Source: an uncultured Lachnospiraceae bacterium
GTDB taxonomy: Bacteria > Bacillota > Clostridia > Lachnospirales > Lachnospiraceae
DNA: 64,000 nucleotides
Assembly: GCA_947363565.1 (NCBI GenBank)
Contig: CANAPP010000002.1
Coordinates: 61,523-125,522, forward strand
Reading direction: 5' to 3'
The first letter of the stretch is position 1, and every line of letters begins with the position of its first letter. The position numbers were made by a program, and so were the translations under genes. Positions 27,607-38,160 of this stretch are shown piece after piece. Under the pieces are notes generated by a model. It was not told the origin of the DNA and ran no database searches. It worked only from the letters and a program-made list of their open reading frames with translations.

Positions 27607-28971
27607 ATGGAAAAAGTAGAAACAAGACGGACCGGCCAGATGGATATGCTCAACGGCCCACTGACAGGTAAGATCATATTATTTGCGCTGCCGTTGGCGG
27701 CTAGCAGCATCCTGCAGCAGCTGTTCAATGCCGCCGACGTGGCAGTAGTGGGGCGGTTTGCCGGCAATCAGGCGCTGGCAGCGGTGGGCGGCAACAGCTC
27801 GGTGATCAACTTGCTGGTGAATCTGTTCGTGGGATTCTCAGTGGGTGCGAATGTGGTGATCGCGCGCTATATCGGGGAGGGGAAGGCGGACAAGATCGCA
27901 AAGACCGTCCACACCGTTATCTCCATGGCTCTGATCTGCGGGTTTATTCTGGCGGTTCTTGGCAATGTGGTGGCAGCGCCGCTCCTTAAGCTGATGAATA
28001 CGCCGGCGGAAGTATTGCCACTGGCGACAGTGTATCTTAAGATCTATTTCGGCGGCATGCCTTTTTTCATGCTTTACAACTTCGGATCGGCGATCCTTCG
28101 GAGCGTGGGGGACACGAAAAAGCCGTTGTACTGCCTGGTCCTGTCCGGGGTGATCAATGTGGGGCTCAACCTCTTACTTGTGGTCGTGTTCAAGCTGTCG
28201 GTTGTGGGCGTGGCGGTGGCCACGGTGACGGCCAACGGTGTCAGTGCGGCGCTGATTTTATTATTCCTCAGTAAAAGCAGAGAAGCGATCCGTCTTAACT
28301 TAAGGCAGCTTATCCTTGACCGGGAAGAGATGGTGAAGATCATTAAGATCGGTGCGCCGGCAGGCCTGCAGGGAATGGTGTTTTCTTTTTCAAATGTATG
28401 TATACAATCTGCGATCAATGGCTTCGGGACTAATGCCATCGCAGGCTCTGCGGCGGCATTAAACTACGAGTTTTTCACGTTTTTTGTCACAAGCGCATTT
28501 ACCCAGGCGGCGGTGACCTTTACCAGCCAGAATTACGGGGCGAGGCAGTATGGGCGGTGCAAGCGGGTGTGGCGCATCAGCGCTCTTCTGGGCGTGTGCG
28601 GCACAGGACTGCTGAGCTTGGTGTTCGTGACGGGGAGAGAGTTTTTCCTCAGTATCTTTGCGGCGGATGCGGCGGCGGTAAGCTATGGGGCGGTCCGTAT
28701 GCTCCACATCCAGGTATTCAGCTTCATGCCGCCTCTCTATGAGGTGACAGGTGGTGTGCTTAGGGGGATGGGCTACTCCATGACTCCGGCAGTGCTGACC
28801 ATGTTTGGCTCCTGCGTGGTGCGGGTGATCTGGATATACACCGTGTTTGCCTGGAAACCGACGCTGCCGGTGCTGTTTTGGGTATATCCGTTTTCGTGGA
28901 TAATCACCATAGCTTTAGTGGTGGGAGCGTATTTCCTTATCGGAAGAAAGGCATTAGTAAAAGATCAGTAG
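27607..28971 (+). CDS. MATE family efflux transporter
   Basis: A 454-residue protein with about 12 membrane helices and the MatE signature LQQLFNAADVAVVGRF. AAAAGGAG precedes ATG. The substrate is not deducible. It lies just ahead of the Y-family polymerase gene with a short gap, so the two could be co-transcribed. It resembles the NorM-like subgroup more than the first MATE of this window. Confidence 0.9.
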   Translation: MEKVETRRTGQMDMLNGPLTGKIILFALPLAASSILQQLFNAADVAVVGRFAGNQALAAVGGNSSVINLLVNLFVGFSVGANVVIARYIGEGKADKIAKTVHTVISMALICGFILAVLGNVVAAPLLKLMNTPAEVLPLATVYLKIYFGGMPFFMLYNFGSAILRSVGDTKKPLYCLVLSGVINVGLNLLLVVVFKLSVVGVAVATVTANGVSAALILLFLSKSREAIRLNLRQLILDREEMVKIIKIGAPAGLQGMVFSFSNVCIQSAINGFGTNAIAGSAAALNYEFFTFFVTSAFTQAAVTFTSQNYGARQYGRCKRVWRISALLGVCGTGLLSLVFVTGREFFLSIFAADAAAVSYGAVRMLHIQVFSFMPPLYEVTGGVLRGMGYSMTPAVLTMFGSCVVRVIWIYTVFAWKPTLPVLFWVYPFSWIITIALVVGAYFLIGRKALVKDQ

Positions 28972-28986
28972 ACCGGGGTGACGGAT

Positions 28987-30513
28987 ATGGCACAGGAAAA
29001 CCGTAGATATATCGCAATTGACCTGAAGTCCTTTTACGCTTCTGTGGAGTGTGTGGAGCGGGGACTTGATCCCATGACGACGAATCTGGTGGTGGCTGAT
29101 CTTGGCCGCACGGAGAAGACGATCTGCCTGGCGGTGTCCCCGTCCTTAAAAGCCTACGGGATATCGGGCCGGGCTAGGCTTTTTGAGGTGGTGCAGAAGG
29201 TGAAGGAGGAAAATGCCAGGCGGCAGGAGTGTGCGCCAGGCCATAGGCTCGAAGGTGCCTCCTGGGATGATAACGAGCTTAAGGAACGGCCGGAGAAGGC
29301 TATCGATTACATCGTCGCGCCGCCAAGGATGGCTCACTATATCCGGTACAGTACGAGGATCTACGAGATATATCTGAACTATGTGGCGCCGGAGGACTGC
29401 CATGTGTATTCCATTGATGAAATCATGATGGATGTGACGGATTATCTTGGCACTTACCGGCTTACGCCCAGGGAGCTTGCAGGGAAGATCATGCGGGATA
29501 TCCATGACGCTACAGGGATCACGGCTACGGCCGGCATCGGGACGAATCTCTATCTGTGCAAGGTCGCCATGGATATTGTGGCGAAGCATATCCCGCCGGA
29601 TAAAAACGGGGTGCGTATCGCGTCGCTCAATGAAAAGAGCTACCGACGGATCCTCTGGTCACACCGGCCGATCACTGATTTCTGGCGCGTAGGCCAGGGG
29701 TATGCGAAGAAGCTTGCTGCGCAGGGCTTATTTACCATGGGGGACGTGGCGAGATGTTCCGTGGGGAAGCCGGATGAATATTATAACGAAGAACTGCTCT
29801 ACCGGATGTTCGGGGTCAACGCAGAGCTCCTGATCGATCATGCGTGGGGCTATGAGCCCTGCACCATGGCGGAGATCAAGGCCTACAGGCCGAAGGAGAA
29901 CAGCGTCATGTCCGGACAGGTATTGCACTGCCCCTATACGTCCGATAAGGCGAGGGTCGTCGTCCGGGAGATGGCAGAGATGCTATCTCTTGACTTGGTG
30001 GATAAGCGGCTGGTGACAGATCAGCTCGTGCTGACGGTAGGATATGATAGGGAAAATCTGTCGTCTCCAAAGATGAAGGATTATAAAGGGGAGATGACCA
30101 CGGACCGTTACGGGCGCAGGATTCCCAAGCATGCCCACGGCACGGCGAATCTCGGGGAACAGACGTCCTCCGGCAGGATGATCACCGATGCGGTCTTAGC
30201 ACTGTATGACCGGATCATCAATAAGAATTTCCTGGTCAGGAGGATAGCTCTCGGCGCCAACCATGTGGTGGATGAGCGTGCAGTGAAAAGGGAACCAGCT
30301 TTTGAACAGCTTGACCTGTTCACCGATTACAGTGCTCTGGAAAAAGAGCAGGAGGCGAAAAAGGCTAAGCAGGATAAGGAGAGGAAGCTTCAGGAGGCCA
30401 TGCTGGAGATAAAAAAGCGGTACGGGAAAAATGCAGTCCTTAAAGGGACGAATCTGGTGGATGGCGCCACCGCCGTAGACCGGAATAAGCAGATCGGCGG
30501 GCATAAGGCATAA
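28987..30513 (+). CDS. Y-family DNA polymerase (UmuC/DinB-like)
   Basis: This translesion polymerase of about 508 residues has the catalytic motifs IDLKSFYASVEC and VYSIDEIMMDVT, with palm, thumb and little-finger regions, and an extra lysine-rich C-terminal tail ending in QIGGHK. The track uses GTG 28978; GGGGTGA there is better read as the ribosome binding site for ATG 28987. It is followed by a YolD-like gene, the arrangement of UvrX/YqjW-type accessory polymerases. No LexA-type box was identified with confidence. Confidence 0.9.
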   Translation: MAQENRRYIAIDLKSFYASVECVERGLDPMTTNLVVADLGRTEKTICLAVSPSLKAYGISGRARLFEVVQKVKEENARRQECAPGHRLEGASWDDNELKERPEKAIDYIVAPPRMAHYIRYSTRIYEIYLNYVAPEDCHVYSIDEIMMDVTDYLGTYRLTPRELAGKIMRDIHDATGITATAGIGTNLYLCKVAMDIVAKHIPPDKNGVRIASLNEKSYRRILWSHRPITDFWRVGQGYAKKLAAQGLFTMGDVARCSVGKPDEYYNEELLYRMFGVNAELLIDHAWGYEPCTMAEIKAYRPKENSVMSGQVLHCPYTSDKARVVVREMAEMLSLDLVDKRLVTDQLVLTVGYDRENLSSPKMKDYKGEMTTDRYGRRIPKHAHGTANLGEQTSSGRMITDAVLALYDRIINKNFLVRRIALGANHVVDERAVKREPAFEQLDLFTDYSALEKEQEAKKAKQDKERKLQEAMLEIKKRYGKNAVLKGTNLVDGATAVDRNKQIGGHKA

Positions 30514-30559
30514 AGAAATCCGGGAAGCGCCGGGATGATCAGGAGAAAGGATATGCGGT

Positions 30560-31012
30560 ATGTTAAAGTTTGATTATGATGAAAGACACCGGTACGATGA
30601 CATCATAGACCTTCCGCGCCCGGTGTCAAAGACGCACTCGCCCATGCCGTCAGCCGACCGCGCGGCACAGTTTGCACCCTTCGCGGCGCTTACCGGCCAC
30701 GGGGAGGCAGTAAAAGAGACGGCACGGCTGACCGGCAAAAGGATTGAGCTTGACGAAAGCTGCAAGGCGGTTTTGGATGACAGGCTTAAGAAGATCAGGG
30801 AGGCGTTAGACAGCCGCCCTGCAGCCGTCATCACTTACTTTGTGCCCGACAGCCAAAAGAAGGGCGGTGTCTATGAGGAAGCGGCCGGGCGCGTCGTAGG
30901 GATAGACGGTTACTTAAGACAGATACTCTTCGAGGATGGGAGGAGGATATCCATGGATGAGATCATCGGGATTGAAAGTCAGGATATCGTCTTTTCCCCT
31001 GAGATCTCATAA
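30560..31012 (+). CDS. YolD-like protein, partner of the Y-family polymerase
   Basis: The 150-residue protein has the motif MPSADRAAQFAPFAALTGH typical of YolD-like proteins in Lachnospiraceae. In Firmicutes such genes sit beside Y-family polymerases and are considered functional analogs of UmuD; this is family knowledge, not proven here. AGGAGAAAGG lies upstream. The ORF ends in a converging intergenic gap of 29 bases with a MATE gene. Confidence 0.82.
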   Translation: MLKFDYDERHRYDDIIDLPRPVSKTHSPMPSADRAAQFAPFAALTGHGEAVKETARLTGKRIELDESCKAVLDDRLKKIREALDSRPAAVITYFVPDSQKKGGVYEEAAGRVVGIDGYLRQILFEDGRRISMDEIIGIESQDIVFSPEIS

Positions 31013-31041
31013 GACCAATCCGTCCAGAAGGGCGATGCGCG

Positions 31042-32430
31042 CTAAGCGGCATTTTTCTTCCACCGCCGGTTAAGCTTTCTCTTCCGGTAGAAGTAATACG
31101 GGATCAGAAGCAGCGCGGTAGCCGCCCAGGCGATAGGGTAGCTTACCAGTATGGTGAAAAGCTCCCGGCGGATCGGAGTCACGAACAGTATCCAGGGAAG
31201 CCTTACCAGGCAGACGCCGCCCAGGGTGATCAGCGTCGGGATCATCACGTCCCCGATACCGCGGAGCGCCCCGGTAAAGATCTCCACAAAGATAAAGATC
31301 GCGTAGCTTGGCACGATATTGAACATCATATACACGCCGAGCCCGATCACGGTACTGTCGGAGGTAAACAGAGAAAGGAGCGGCCGGGCAAGGGCTAAAA
31401 GCCCGATAAGGATTGAGCCGCACAGCGTCAGGGACATAAAAAGGCAGACACGGACGCTTTTATATACCCGGTCAAGCTTTCCCGCGCCGTAGTTCTGACC
31501 CGCGAAGGTAGTGATGGAGATGCCGAAGGCCCCGCTCACCGCCCAGAAGATCAGGTCCACTTTTCCGTATGCCGCCCACGCCGCGGCAGTATCCGTCCCG
31601 AATTGGTTGATGGAGGTCTGGATGATGATGTTGGTAAGCCCGTACATGGAGGACTGGATTCCGCCCGGAAGCCCGATGCGAAGCTCCGCCAGAAGAAGGG
31701 GCAGGTCGATCCGGATATCCCGCGGGATCAGCCGCAGCATATCATAGGAAGTCATCAGCGCACGGATCACAAGGAGGGCGCTTGCCGCCTGGGAGATGAT
31801 CGTGGCAAGGGCAGCGCCTTTGATGCCCATGTTAAAGTATACGACCAGGACGACGTCCAGGATGATATTTAACACGCAGCATACGATCAGGTAGTAGAGC
31901 GGGCGTTTGGAATCGCCCACGGCCCGCATGATGCCGGAACCCATATTGTAGATGAGCGTGGCGGTGATCCCCAGGAAGTAGATCCTGAGGTACCCGACGG
32001 AATCTGCCATAATATCTTCCGGTGTTTTCATGACCGATAAAAGGGCAGGCGTAGCCAAGCATCCTGCTGCAGTGATCAGGATGCTTGCGATGATGGAAAA
32101 TGCAGCCGCCGTATGGAGCGCCGTGTGGAGCTTTTGTGTATTCTTCGCCCCGTAAAACTGTGAGATGATTACCGCCGCGCCGTTGGAGAGGCTGGTAAAG
32201 AACATGACGACCTGGTAGGTCAGGACCGCGGCGGACCCGCCTACACTTGCCAGCGCGGCCTTTCCCACGAAGCGTCCCACGATCACTGCGTCCACCGTAT
32301 TATAAAGCTGCTGGAACAGCGTCCCTACGACGATGGGAAAAAAGAACATAAGGAGCTGCTTCCAGATGATCCCGTCGGTGATCTCATTCTTCAATCCATG
32401 TTTATCCATAACTTTTTCAGACATAGCCAT
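31042..32430 (-). CDS. MATE family efflux transporter
   Basis: The third MATE gene of the window encodes 462 residues with about 12 helices and the motif LFQQLYNTVDAVIVGRF. It is convergent with the YolD-like gene and divergent from the polyphosphate kinase gene. Its N-terminus has a short cytoplasmic leader and its C-terminus is basic. The substrate is unknown. Confidence 0.9.
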   Translation of the reverse strand: MAMSEKVMDKHGLKNEITDGIIWKQLLMFFFPIVVGTLFQQLYNTVDAVIVGRFVGKAALASVGGSAAVLTYQVVMFFTSLSNGAAVIISQFYGAKNTQKLHTALHTAAAFSIIASILITAAGCLATPALLSVMKTPEDIMADSVGYLRIYFLGITATLIYNMGSGIMRAVGDSKRPLYYLIVCCVLNIILDVVLVVYFNMGIKGAALATIISQAASALLVIRALMTSYDMLRLIPRDIRIDLPLLLAELRIGLPGGIQSSMYGLTNIIIQTSINQFGTDTAAAWAAYGKVDLIFWAVSGAFGISITTFAGQNYGAGKLDRVYKSVRVCLFMSLTLCGSILIGLLALARPLLSLFTSDSTVIGLGVYMMFNIVPSYAIFIFVEIFTGALRGIGDVMIPTLITLGGVCLVRLPWILFVTPIRRELFTILVSYPIAWAATALLLIPYYFYRKRKLNRRWKKNAA

Positions 32431-32580
32431 TCCCCCAAAAATAAAGCTAATCCCACCTTATCATTAAGTGGACAAAAACGCCAGTACATTTTCAAAAAAA
32501 TATGTATTTACGGGCAATTTGGTGTATAATAAATGAAGAATCAGACAAGATGCGTGAAGGAACGTAAGGGAGGGAAAGGA

Positions 32581-34116
32581 ATGTTAGAGAAACTGGATTT
32601 AACGAAGACGCTTGGGAAAGAAGAGTACAAGGAGAAGATGCAAAAGCTCATGCCGAAGATCGGCAGGCTCCAGCGGGAATGCAAGGATCTGGGCATCCCG
32701 ATCATGATCGCATTTGAAGGGTACGACGCGGCGGGAAAGGGCGTGCAGATCAGCGAGCTTATTAAGGCGCTCGATCCGAGAGGCTTTGAGGTGCACGCGG
32801 TGAAGACCGAGACGAAGGAAGAGCGGATGCACCCGTTTTTGTGGAGGTTCTGGACGAAGATGCCGGCGAAGGGGCGCATAGCTATCTACGACAGCAGCTG
32901 GTACCGTAAGGTTCTCATTGACCGCTTTGACAAGCGGACGAAAAAAAGCGAGCTAGCGAAGGCTTATGATTCCATCTGTGCGTTTGAGGAGATGCTCACT
33001 GCAGACGGCATGGTGCTCATAAAGATATTCCTGACCATCGATAAGAAGGAGCAGAAGAAGCGCTTTAAGAAGCTTTTAGCTTCTAAGGAGACGGCATGGC
33101 GGGTCGGGGAGGACGATAAGAAGCGCAACAAGGAGTTTGAAGAATACCAGGCCATCAACGAGGAGATGCTTCTTAGGACCGATACGGAGTACGCGCCCTG
33201 GAATATCGTGGAGGCCGTGGACAAACGGTTCGCGACAGCGAAGATCTACTCCATCGTGGCGAAGATCCTTGACGAGAAGGTATCAGAGGTGAAGGAGCGG
33301 AAAAAGGCGGCCGAGGAAGCGGCATCTAGGCTTGCCAGGACGCCTGAGGAGGCAGCGGCCGAGCCTGAGGACAGAGCGGACGGCGACAGGAGGATGGGCG
33401 AGTCCATTCTTTCAAGGGCGGATTTAAGCCTTTCTTATACAAAGGAAGAGTACAAGGAGCAGCTTGACGGGCTTACGAAGCGGATCGAGAAGCTCCACGG
33501 GGAGCTTTACCGCAGGAGGATCCCGGTAGTGCTTGGATTCGAAGGATGGGACGCCGGGGGAAAGGGCGGCGCCATCAAGCGGCTCACCGAGAAGATGGAT
33601 CCGAGAGGATATGTGGTGCATCCTACCGCTTCGCCCAATGATATCGAGAGACAGCACCATTATCTGTGGAGGTTCTGGACAGACATGCCGAAGGCCGGCC
33701 ATGTGACCATCTTTGACCGGACATGGTACGGGCGGGTGATGGTCGAGCGTATCGAAGGCTTCTGCACAAAGCAGGAGTGGCAGAGAGCCTACAAGGAGAT
33801 CAACAGCATGGAGCGCGATCTGTCCGACGCAGGGGCGATCGTTCTGAAGTTCTGGATGCAGATTGATAAAGACGAGCAGGAGCGCAGGTTTAAGGCAAGG
33901 CAGGAGAACCCCGAAAAACAGTGGAAGATCACTGATGAGGACTGGCGCAACCGGGAAAAATGGGAGCAGTACGAGGAGGCGGTCAACGAGATGCTCATCC
34001 GCACCTCCACCCCTTACGCGCCGTGGATCGTCGTGGAAGGAAACGATAAATATTACGCCAGGATAAAAGTACTTGAGACAGTAGTGAATGCCATCGAAGA
34101 GAGGCTTAAGGATTAA
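32581..34116 (+). CDS. pap: Double-domain PPK2 polyphosphate kinase (polyphosphate:AMP phosphotransferase type)
   Basis: Two PPK2 domains are fused in 511 residues. The first has Walker A GYDAAGKGVQ and DSSWYRKVLIDR; the second has GWDAGGKGGA and FDRTWYGRVMVER, closer to the active-family consensus. Fused PPK2 enzymes (class II) phosphorylate AMP to ADP with polyphosphate, so this gene links polyphosphate to nucleotide recharge. The N-terminal domain differs at the arginine-bearing DRSWYGR loop and may be structural. The start is moved from 32533 to ATG 32581, behind AGGGAGG. A -10 TATAAT lies at 32524 with a weak -35. Confidence 0.88.
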   Translation: MLEKLDLTKTLGKEEYKEKMQKLMPKIGRLQRECKDLGIPIMIAFEGYDAAGKGVQISELIKALDPRGFEVHAVKTETKEERMHPFLWRFWTKMPAKGRIAIYDSSWYRKVLIDRFDKRTKKSELAKAYDSICAFEEMLTADGMVLIKIFLTIDKKEQKKRFKKLLASKETAWRVGEDDKKRNKEFEEYQAINEEMLLRTDTEYAPWNIVEAVDKRFATAKIYSIVAKILDEKVSEVKERKKAAEEAASRLARTPEEAAAEPEDRADGDRRMGESILSRADLSLSYTKEEYKEQLDGLTKRIEKLHGELYRRRIPVVLGFEGWDAGGKGGAIKRLTEKMDPRGYVVHPTASPNDIERQHHYLWRFWTDMPKAGHVTIFDRTWYGRVMVERIEGFCTKQEWQRAYKEINSMERDLSDAGAIVLKFWMQIDKDEQERRFKARQENPEKQWKITDEDWRNREKWEQYEEAVNEMLIRTSTPYAPWIVVEGNDKYYARIKVLETVVNAIEERLKD

Positions 34117-34125
34117 AAAGGATTG

Positions 34126-35142
34126 ATGGAAAGTATGACGATCAGGGAGCAGTTAGAGCGCCGGGAGACGGAGTATTTGAGCCGGTACGCGGCGCTCAGC
34201 AGAAATTCAAAAGGAAGAAAGCGCAAGGAACCCCAGTGCGATATCCGTCCGGTGTTCCAGAGGGACAGGGATCGGATACTGCACTGCAAGGCATTCAGGC
34301 GGCTGAAGCAAAAGACCCAGGTGTTTCTGCTGCCAAACGGCGACCATTACCGCACAAGGCTCACCCACACGCTGGAGGTGTCCCAGAATGCCAGGACCAT
34401 CGCCAAAGCGCTGCGGCTCAATGAAGATCTGACGGAGGCCATCGCTCTCGGCCATGACCTGGGGCATACGCCCTTCGGCCATGCAGGAGAGCGGGCGCTC
34501 AACGAAGTGAACCCCTTTGGATTCTGCCACAATGTCCAGAGTGTGCGCATCGTAGAGCGGCTGGAGAAGGAGGGAAGAGGGCTCAACCTCACCTGGGAGG
34601 TGGTGGACGGCATCCTAAACCACAAGTCCAGCGGGAATCCCCGGACCCTTGAGGGGCAGATCGTGCGGCTTTCCGACAAGATCGCCTACTTAAACCATGA
34701 TATCGACGATGCTATCCGGGGCGGGATACTGACCGAGAGGGAAATCCCGGAGGAGTTCCATAAGATCCTGGGGGATACCACGAGAAAGAGGCTCAATACG
34801 CTGATCCATGATGTGGTCACAAACAGCATGGATCAGCCAAAGATCTCGATGTCAGAAGAAGTGGAGGAGGCCATGAAGGAGCTTCGGGCGTTCATGTTCG
34901 AGCGGGTCTACCTGAACCCCGTGGCTAAAAGGGAAGAGAAAAAGGCCGTCCGCATGATCAGGGATCTGTACCGGTTCTACATGGAAAATCTCGACGAGAT
35001 CCCGAAGGAGTACCAGTCCATGCAGGGTGAATCCGGGGTGAACAGTGAGCAGATGGTGTGCGATTATATCGCCGGGATGACCGATACATACGCAGTAAAA
35101 AAGTTTGAAGATTATTTTGTTCCAAAATCTTGGAAAATTTAA
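34126..35142 (+). CDS. dgt: dGTPase-like deoxynucleoside triphosphate triphosphohydrolase
   Basis: The HD-superfamily enzyme removes triphosphate from dNTPs. It has the His-Asp motif pair: HYRTRLTHTLEV and GHDLGHTPFGHAGE, plus a downstream LSDKIAYLNHDIDD. The length of about 338 residues fits the bacterial short group. The track TTG at 34123 is unlikely; ATG 34126 or ATG 34135 (MTIREQLERRE) are both possible, the second having better conservation. It is followed 73 bases later by dnaG, the usual dgt-dnaG-rpoD order of Clostridia. Confidence 0.9.
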   Translation: MESMTIREQLERRETEYLSRYAALSRNSKGRKRKEPQCDIRPVFQRDRDRILHCKAFRRLKQKTQVFLLPNGDHYRTRLTHTLEVSQNARTIAKALRLNEDLTEAIALGHDLGHTPFGHAGERALNEVNPFGFCHNVQSVRIVERLEKEGRGLNLTWEVVDGILNHKSSGNPRTLEGQIVRLSDKIAYLNHDIDDAIRGGILTEREIPEEFHKILGDTTRKRLNTLIHDVVTNSMDQPKISMSEEVEEAMKELRAFMFERVYLNPVAKREEKKAVRMIRDLYRFYMENLDEIPKEYQSMQGESGVNSEQMVCDYIAGMTDTYAVKKFEDYFVPKSWKI

Positions 35143-35215
35143 AAGGAAATCCGGTACTTTTGTCGAATATTATATATGAGGGCTATTTTGAGGCAGATCA
35201 AAAGGGTGTTTGCAT

Positions 35216-36991
35216 ATGTATTATTCGGATGATATTATTGAAGAAGTAAGGATGAAAAATGATATTGTCGATGTAATTTCAGGTTACGTCAGGCTTCAGA
35301 AGAAGGGAAGCTCTTATTTCGGGCTTTGTCCGTTCCACAATGAAAAGTCTCCATCCTTCTCGGTGAGCAGGCAAAAGCAGATGTATTACTGCTTCGGCTG
35401 CGGCGCCGGGGGCAATGTATTCACCTTCCTGATGGAGTATGAGAATTTTTCTTTTCAGGAGGCGTTAAAAGCGCTTGCCGACAGGGCCGGGGTGTCTCTT
35501 CCCGAGGAGGAGTATTCCGGGGAGGCGAAGAGACGTGCGGATCTTAAGGCTACCCTCCTGGAGATCAATAAGCTGGCGGCGAAGTATTACTATGCACAGT
35601 TAAGGCAGCCGCAGGGAGCAGCAGGACTTAAGTATCTTAGGGACAGGCAGCTTGGCGACCATATGCTGAGAGCCTTCGGTCTTGGATATTCCAACAAATA
35701 CAGTGATGATCTGTACCAGTATTTAAAAGGAAAAGGTTATAAAGATGATATACTTGCAAAAGCCGGGCTTATCAGTTATGATGAGCGTCAGGGTGTCTAT
35801 GACAAATTCTGGAACCGGGTGATGTTCCCCATCATGGATGTGAATAACCGGGTGATCGGATTCGGCGGGCGGGTGATGGGCGATGCAAAACCCAAATACT
35901 TAAACTCCCCGGAGACAGCCATCTTTGACAAGAGCCGGAATCTCTACGGGCTTAATCTGGCGAGACGGTCGAAGAAGCCGTATTTTCTGTTGTGCGAGGG
36001 GTATATGGATGTCATTGCCCTGCATCAGGCAGGCTTTGACAACGCAGTCGCCTCTCTTGGCACGGCATTGACAGAGGGACATGCGGCTCTGATCAGGCGG
36101 TACGTAAAAGAGGTCTACCTGACCTATGACAGCGATGACGCCGGCACGCGGGCGGCGCTCCGGGCGCTCCCTATCCTTCGGGACGCAGGGATCACGGCGC
36201 GTATCATCCGCATGGAGCCTTATAAAGACCCGGATGAGTTCGTTAAGAACCTGGGAGCGGAAGCTTTTGAGGAGCGGATAGCCAGGGCGAGGAACGGTTT
36301 CCTCTACAGTCTCGAGGTGCTGCGCAGGGATTATGACATGGATTCGCCCGAAGGGAAGACGGATTTCATGAAGGAGGCCGCAAGGAGGCTTTCGGAGTTC
36401 ACGGAGGAGATTGAACGTAATAATTATATCGAGGCGGTTGCGAAGGAGTACCGGGTAGGGTATGATGAGCTTAAGAAACTGGTCGTTAACATGGCGGTAC
36501 AGGCAGGGCTGGCGGCGCCTGCAAAGAGGCCGAAGTCCGGGCGGGGAAGCGTCAAAGGAAAGGAAGACGGGATATTTAAGTCCCAGAAGATACTGCTTAC
36601 CTGGCTGATCGAGGATAAAGGGATATTTGACCAGATCAGTAAGTATGTCACTCCGGAAGATTTTTCGGAGGGGATCTGCCGGACGGTCGCCGGGCTCCTC
36701 TATGAGCAGTATGAGGAGGGAGAGGTGAACCCGGCGAAGATCATGAACCATTTTACCGATGAGGAAGAGCACCGGGAGGTGGCGGGGCTGTTTCACACGA
36801 GGATACGTGAGCTTTCCACGGCGCAGGAGAGAGAAAAAGCGCTTAAGGAGACCATTATCCGCGTGAAGAACCATAGCATCGAGCAGGCTGGAAAGGACTG
36901 GAATGCAGCAGATATCGAGGGGATGCAGAGGCTTATGAAAGCGAAAAGAGACTTGCAGAACCTCCATAAACTGCATATTTCCGTTAATTAA
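35216..36991 (+). CDS. dnaG: DNA primase
   Basis: DnaG makes RNA primers at the replication fork. The CHC2 zinc finger (CPFHNEKSPSFSV then YYCFGCGAGG), the RNA polymerase core with TOPRIM motif (LCEGYMDVIAL, TYDSDDAGTRAA) and the C-terminal DnaB-binding region are all present in about 591 residues. The track uses TTG 35210; AAAGGGTG lies 7 bases before ATG 35216, which is preferred. It forms the macromolecular synthesis operon with rpoD. Confidence 0.95.
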   Translation: MYYSDDIIEEVRMKNDIVDVISGYVRLQKKGSSYFGLCPFHNEKSPSFSVSRQKQMYYCFGCGAGGNVFTFLMEYENFSFQEALKALADRAGVSLPEEEYSGEAKRRADLKATLLEINKLAAKYYYAQLRQPQGAAGLKYLRDRQLGDHMLRAFGLGYSNKYSDDLYQYLKGKGYKDDILAKAGLISYDERQGVYDKFWNRVMFPIMDVNNRVIGFGGRVMGDAKPKYLNSPETAIFDKSRNLYGLNLARRSKKPYFLLCEGYMDVIALHQAGFDNAVASLGTALTEGHAALIRRYVKEVYLTYDSDDAGTRAALRALPILRDAGITARIIRMEPYKDPDEFVKNLGAEAFEERIARARNGFLYSLEVLRRDYDMDSPEGKTDFMKEAARRLSEFTEEIERNNYIEAVAKEYRVGYDELKKLVVNMAVQAGLAAPAKRPKSGRGSVKGKEDGIFKSQKILLTWLIEDKGIFDQISKYVTPEDFSEGICRTVAGLLYEQYEEGEVNPAKIMNHFTDEEEHREVAGLFHTRIRELSTAQEREKALKETIIRVKNHSIEQAGKDWNAADIEGMQRLMKAKRDLQNLHKLHISVN

Positions 36992-37030
36992 GGATAAAAT
37001 ATAATCAAGCTATGAGAGGATGGGTACTAC

Positions 37031-38152
37031 ATGGAAGAGAATGTGGCAAAATTTGAGGAGAAATTAAAGGAACTGGTTGCACTTGGAAAAAAGAAGAAGA
37101 GTATTCTGGAGCTTCAGGAGATTAATGACTTTTTCTCCGATATGGAGCTTAGCCTGGATCAGATGGAGAAGGTATACGAATATCTGGAGGCCCAGAATAT
37201 CGATGTCCTGCGTATCGGGTCTGACAGCGACGACCTTGACGATCTTGACGATGTGGATATCGTCATCAGCGAGGAGAGCGATGTGGACTTAGAAAAGATC
37301 GACCTGTCTGTGCCGGATGGCGTGAGCATCGACGATCCGGTGAAGATGTACTTAAAGGAGATCGGGAAGGTGCCTCTTTTAACGGCGGAGGAAGAGGTGG
37401 ATCTGGCAAAGCGTATGGCAGACGGTGACGAGAGCGCGAAGAAGCGTCTTGCCGAGGCGAACTTACGTCTTGTTGTCAGCATCGCGAAGCGGTATGTGGG
37501 GCGCGGCATGCTGTTCCTTGATCTGATCCAGGAGGGGAATCTGGGTCTGATCAAGGCAGTTGAAAAGTTTGATTACCATAAAGGCTTTAAGTTCAGTACC
37601 TATGCCACATGGTGGATCCGTCAGGCAATCACGAGGGCGATCGCGGACCAGGCCAGGACGATCCGTATCCCGGTGCATATGGTGGAGACGATCAACAAGC
37701 TTATCCGGGTATCCAGACAGCTCCTGCAGGAGTTGGGGCGCGAACCTGCGCCGGAGGAGATTGCCGAAGAGCTGGACATGCCTGTGGACAGAGTGCGGGA
37801 GATCTTAAAGATATCCCAGGAGCCGGTTTCTTTGGAGACGCCGATCGGGGAAGAGGAAGACAGCCATCTCGGGGACTTTATCCAGGATGATAATGTGCCT
37901 GTGCCTGCGGAGGCCGCTGCCCAGACCTTGCTTAAGGAGCAGCTTGACGATGTGCTTGATACGCTGACCGAGAGGGAGCAGAAGGTATTAAGGCTGCGCT
38001 TCGGGATGAATGACGGGCGTGCCCGCACCCTCGAAGAAGTAGGCAAGGAATTCGATGTGACCCGTGAGCGTATCCGCCAGATCGAGGCGAAGGCATTAAG
38101 GAAGCTGCGCCATCCGAGCAGGAGCAGGAAGCTTCGGGATTACTTGGATTAA
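37031..38152 (+). CDS. rpoD: RNA polymerase sigma factor RpoD (SigA)
   Basis: The primary sigma factor has region 1.1 with an acidic stretch ([11 protein letters not shown]), region 1.2-2 with [17 protein letters not shown], region 3, and region 4 ending [20 protein letters not shown]. At 373 residues it is normal for Firmicutes. The spacing of 39 bases after dnaG supports co-transcription. It recognises the TTGACA-17-TATAAT promoters seen across this window. Confidence 0.96.
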   Translation: MEENVAKFEEKLKELVALGKKKKSILELQEINDFFSDMELSLDQMEKVYEYLEAQNIDVLRIGSDSDDLDDLDDVDIVISEESDVDLEKIDLSVPDGVSIDDPVKMYLKEIGKVPLLTAEEEVDLAKRMADGDESAKKRLAEANLRLVVSIAKRYVGRGMLFLDLIQEGNLGLIKAVEKFDYHKGFKFSTYATWWIRQAITRAIADQARTIRIPVHMVETINKLIRVSRQLLQELGREPAPEEIAEELDMPVDRVREILKISQEPVSLETPIGEEEDSHLGDFIQDDNVPVPAEAAAQTLLKEQLDDVLDTLTEREQKVLRLRFGMNDGRARTLEEVGKEFDVTRERIRQIEAKALRKLRHPSRSRKLRDYLD

Positions 38153-38160
38153 GCAGGCAG

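Noticed and set aside
35900-36976. 358-residue antisense ORF over dnaG
   Set aside because: Antisense shadow of dnaG without family features.
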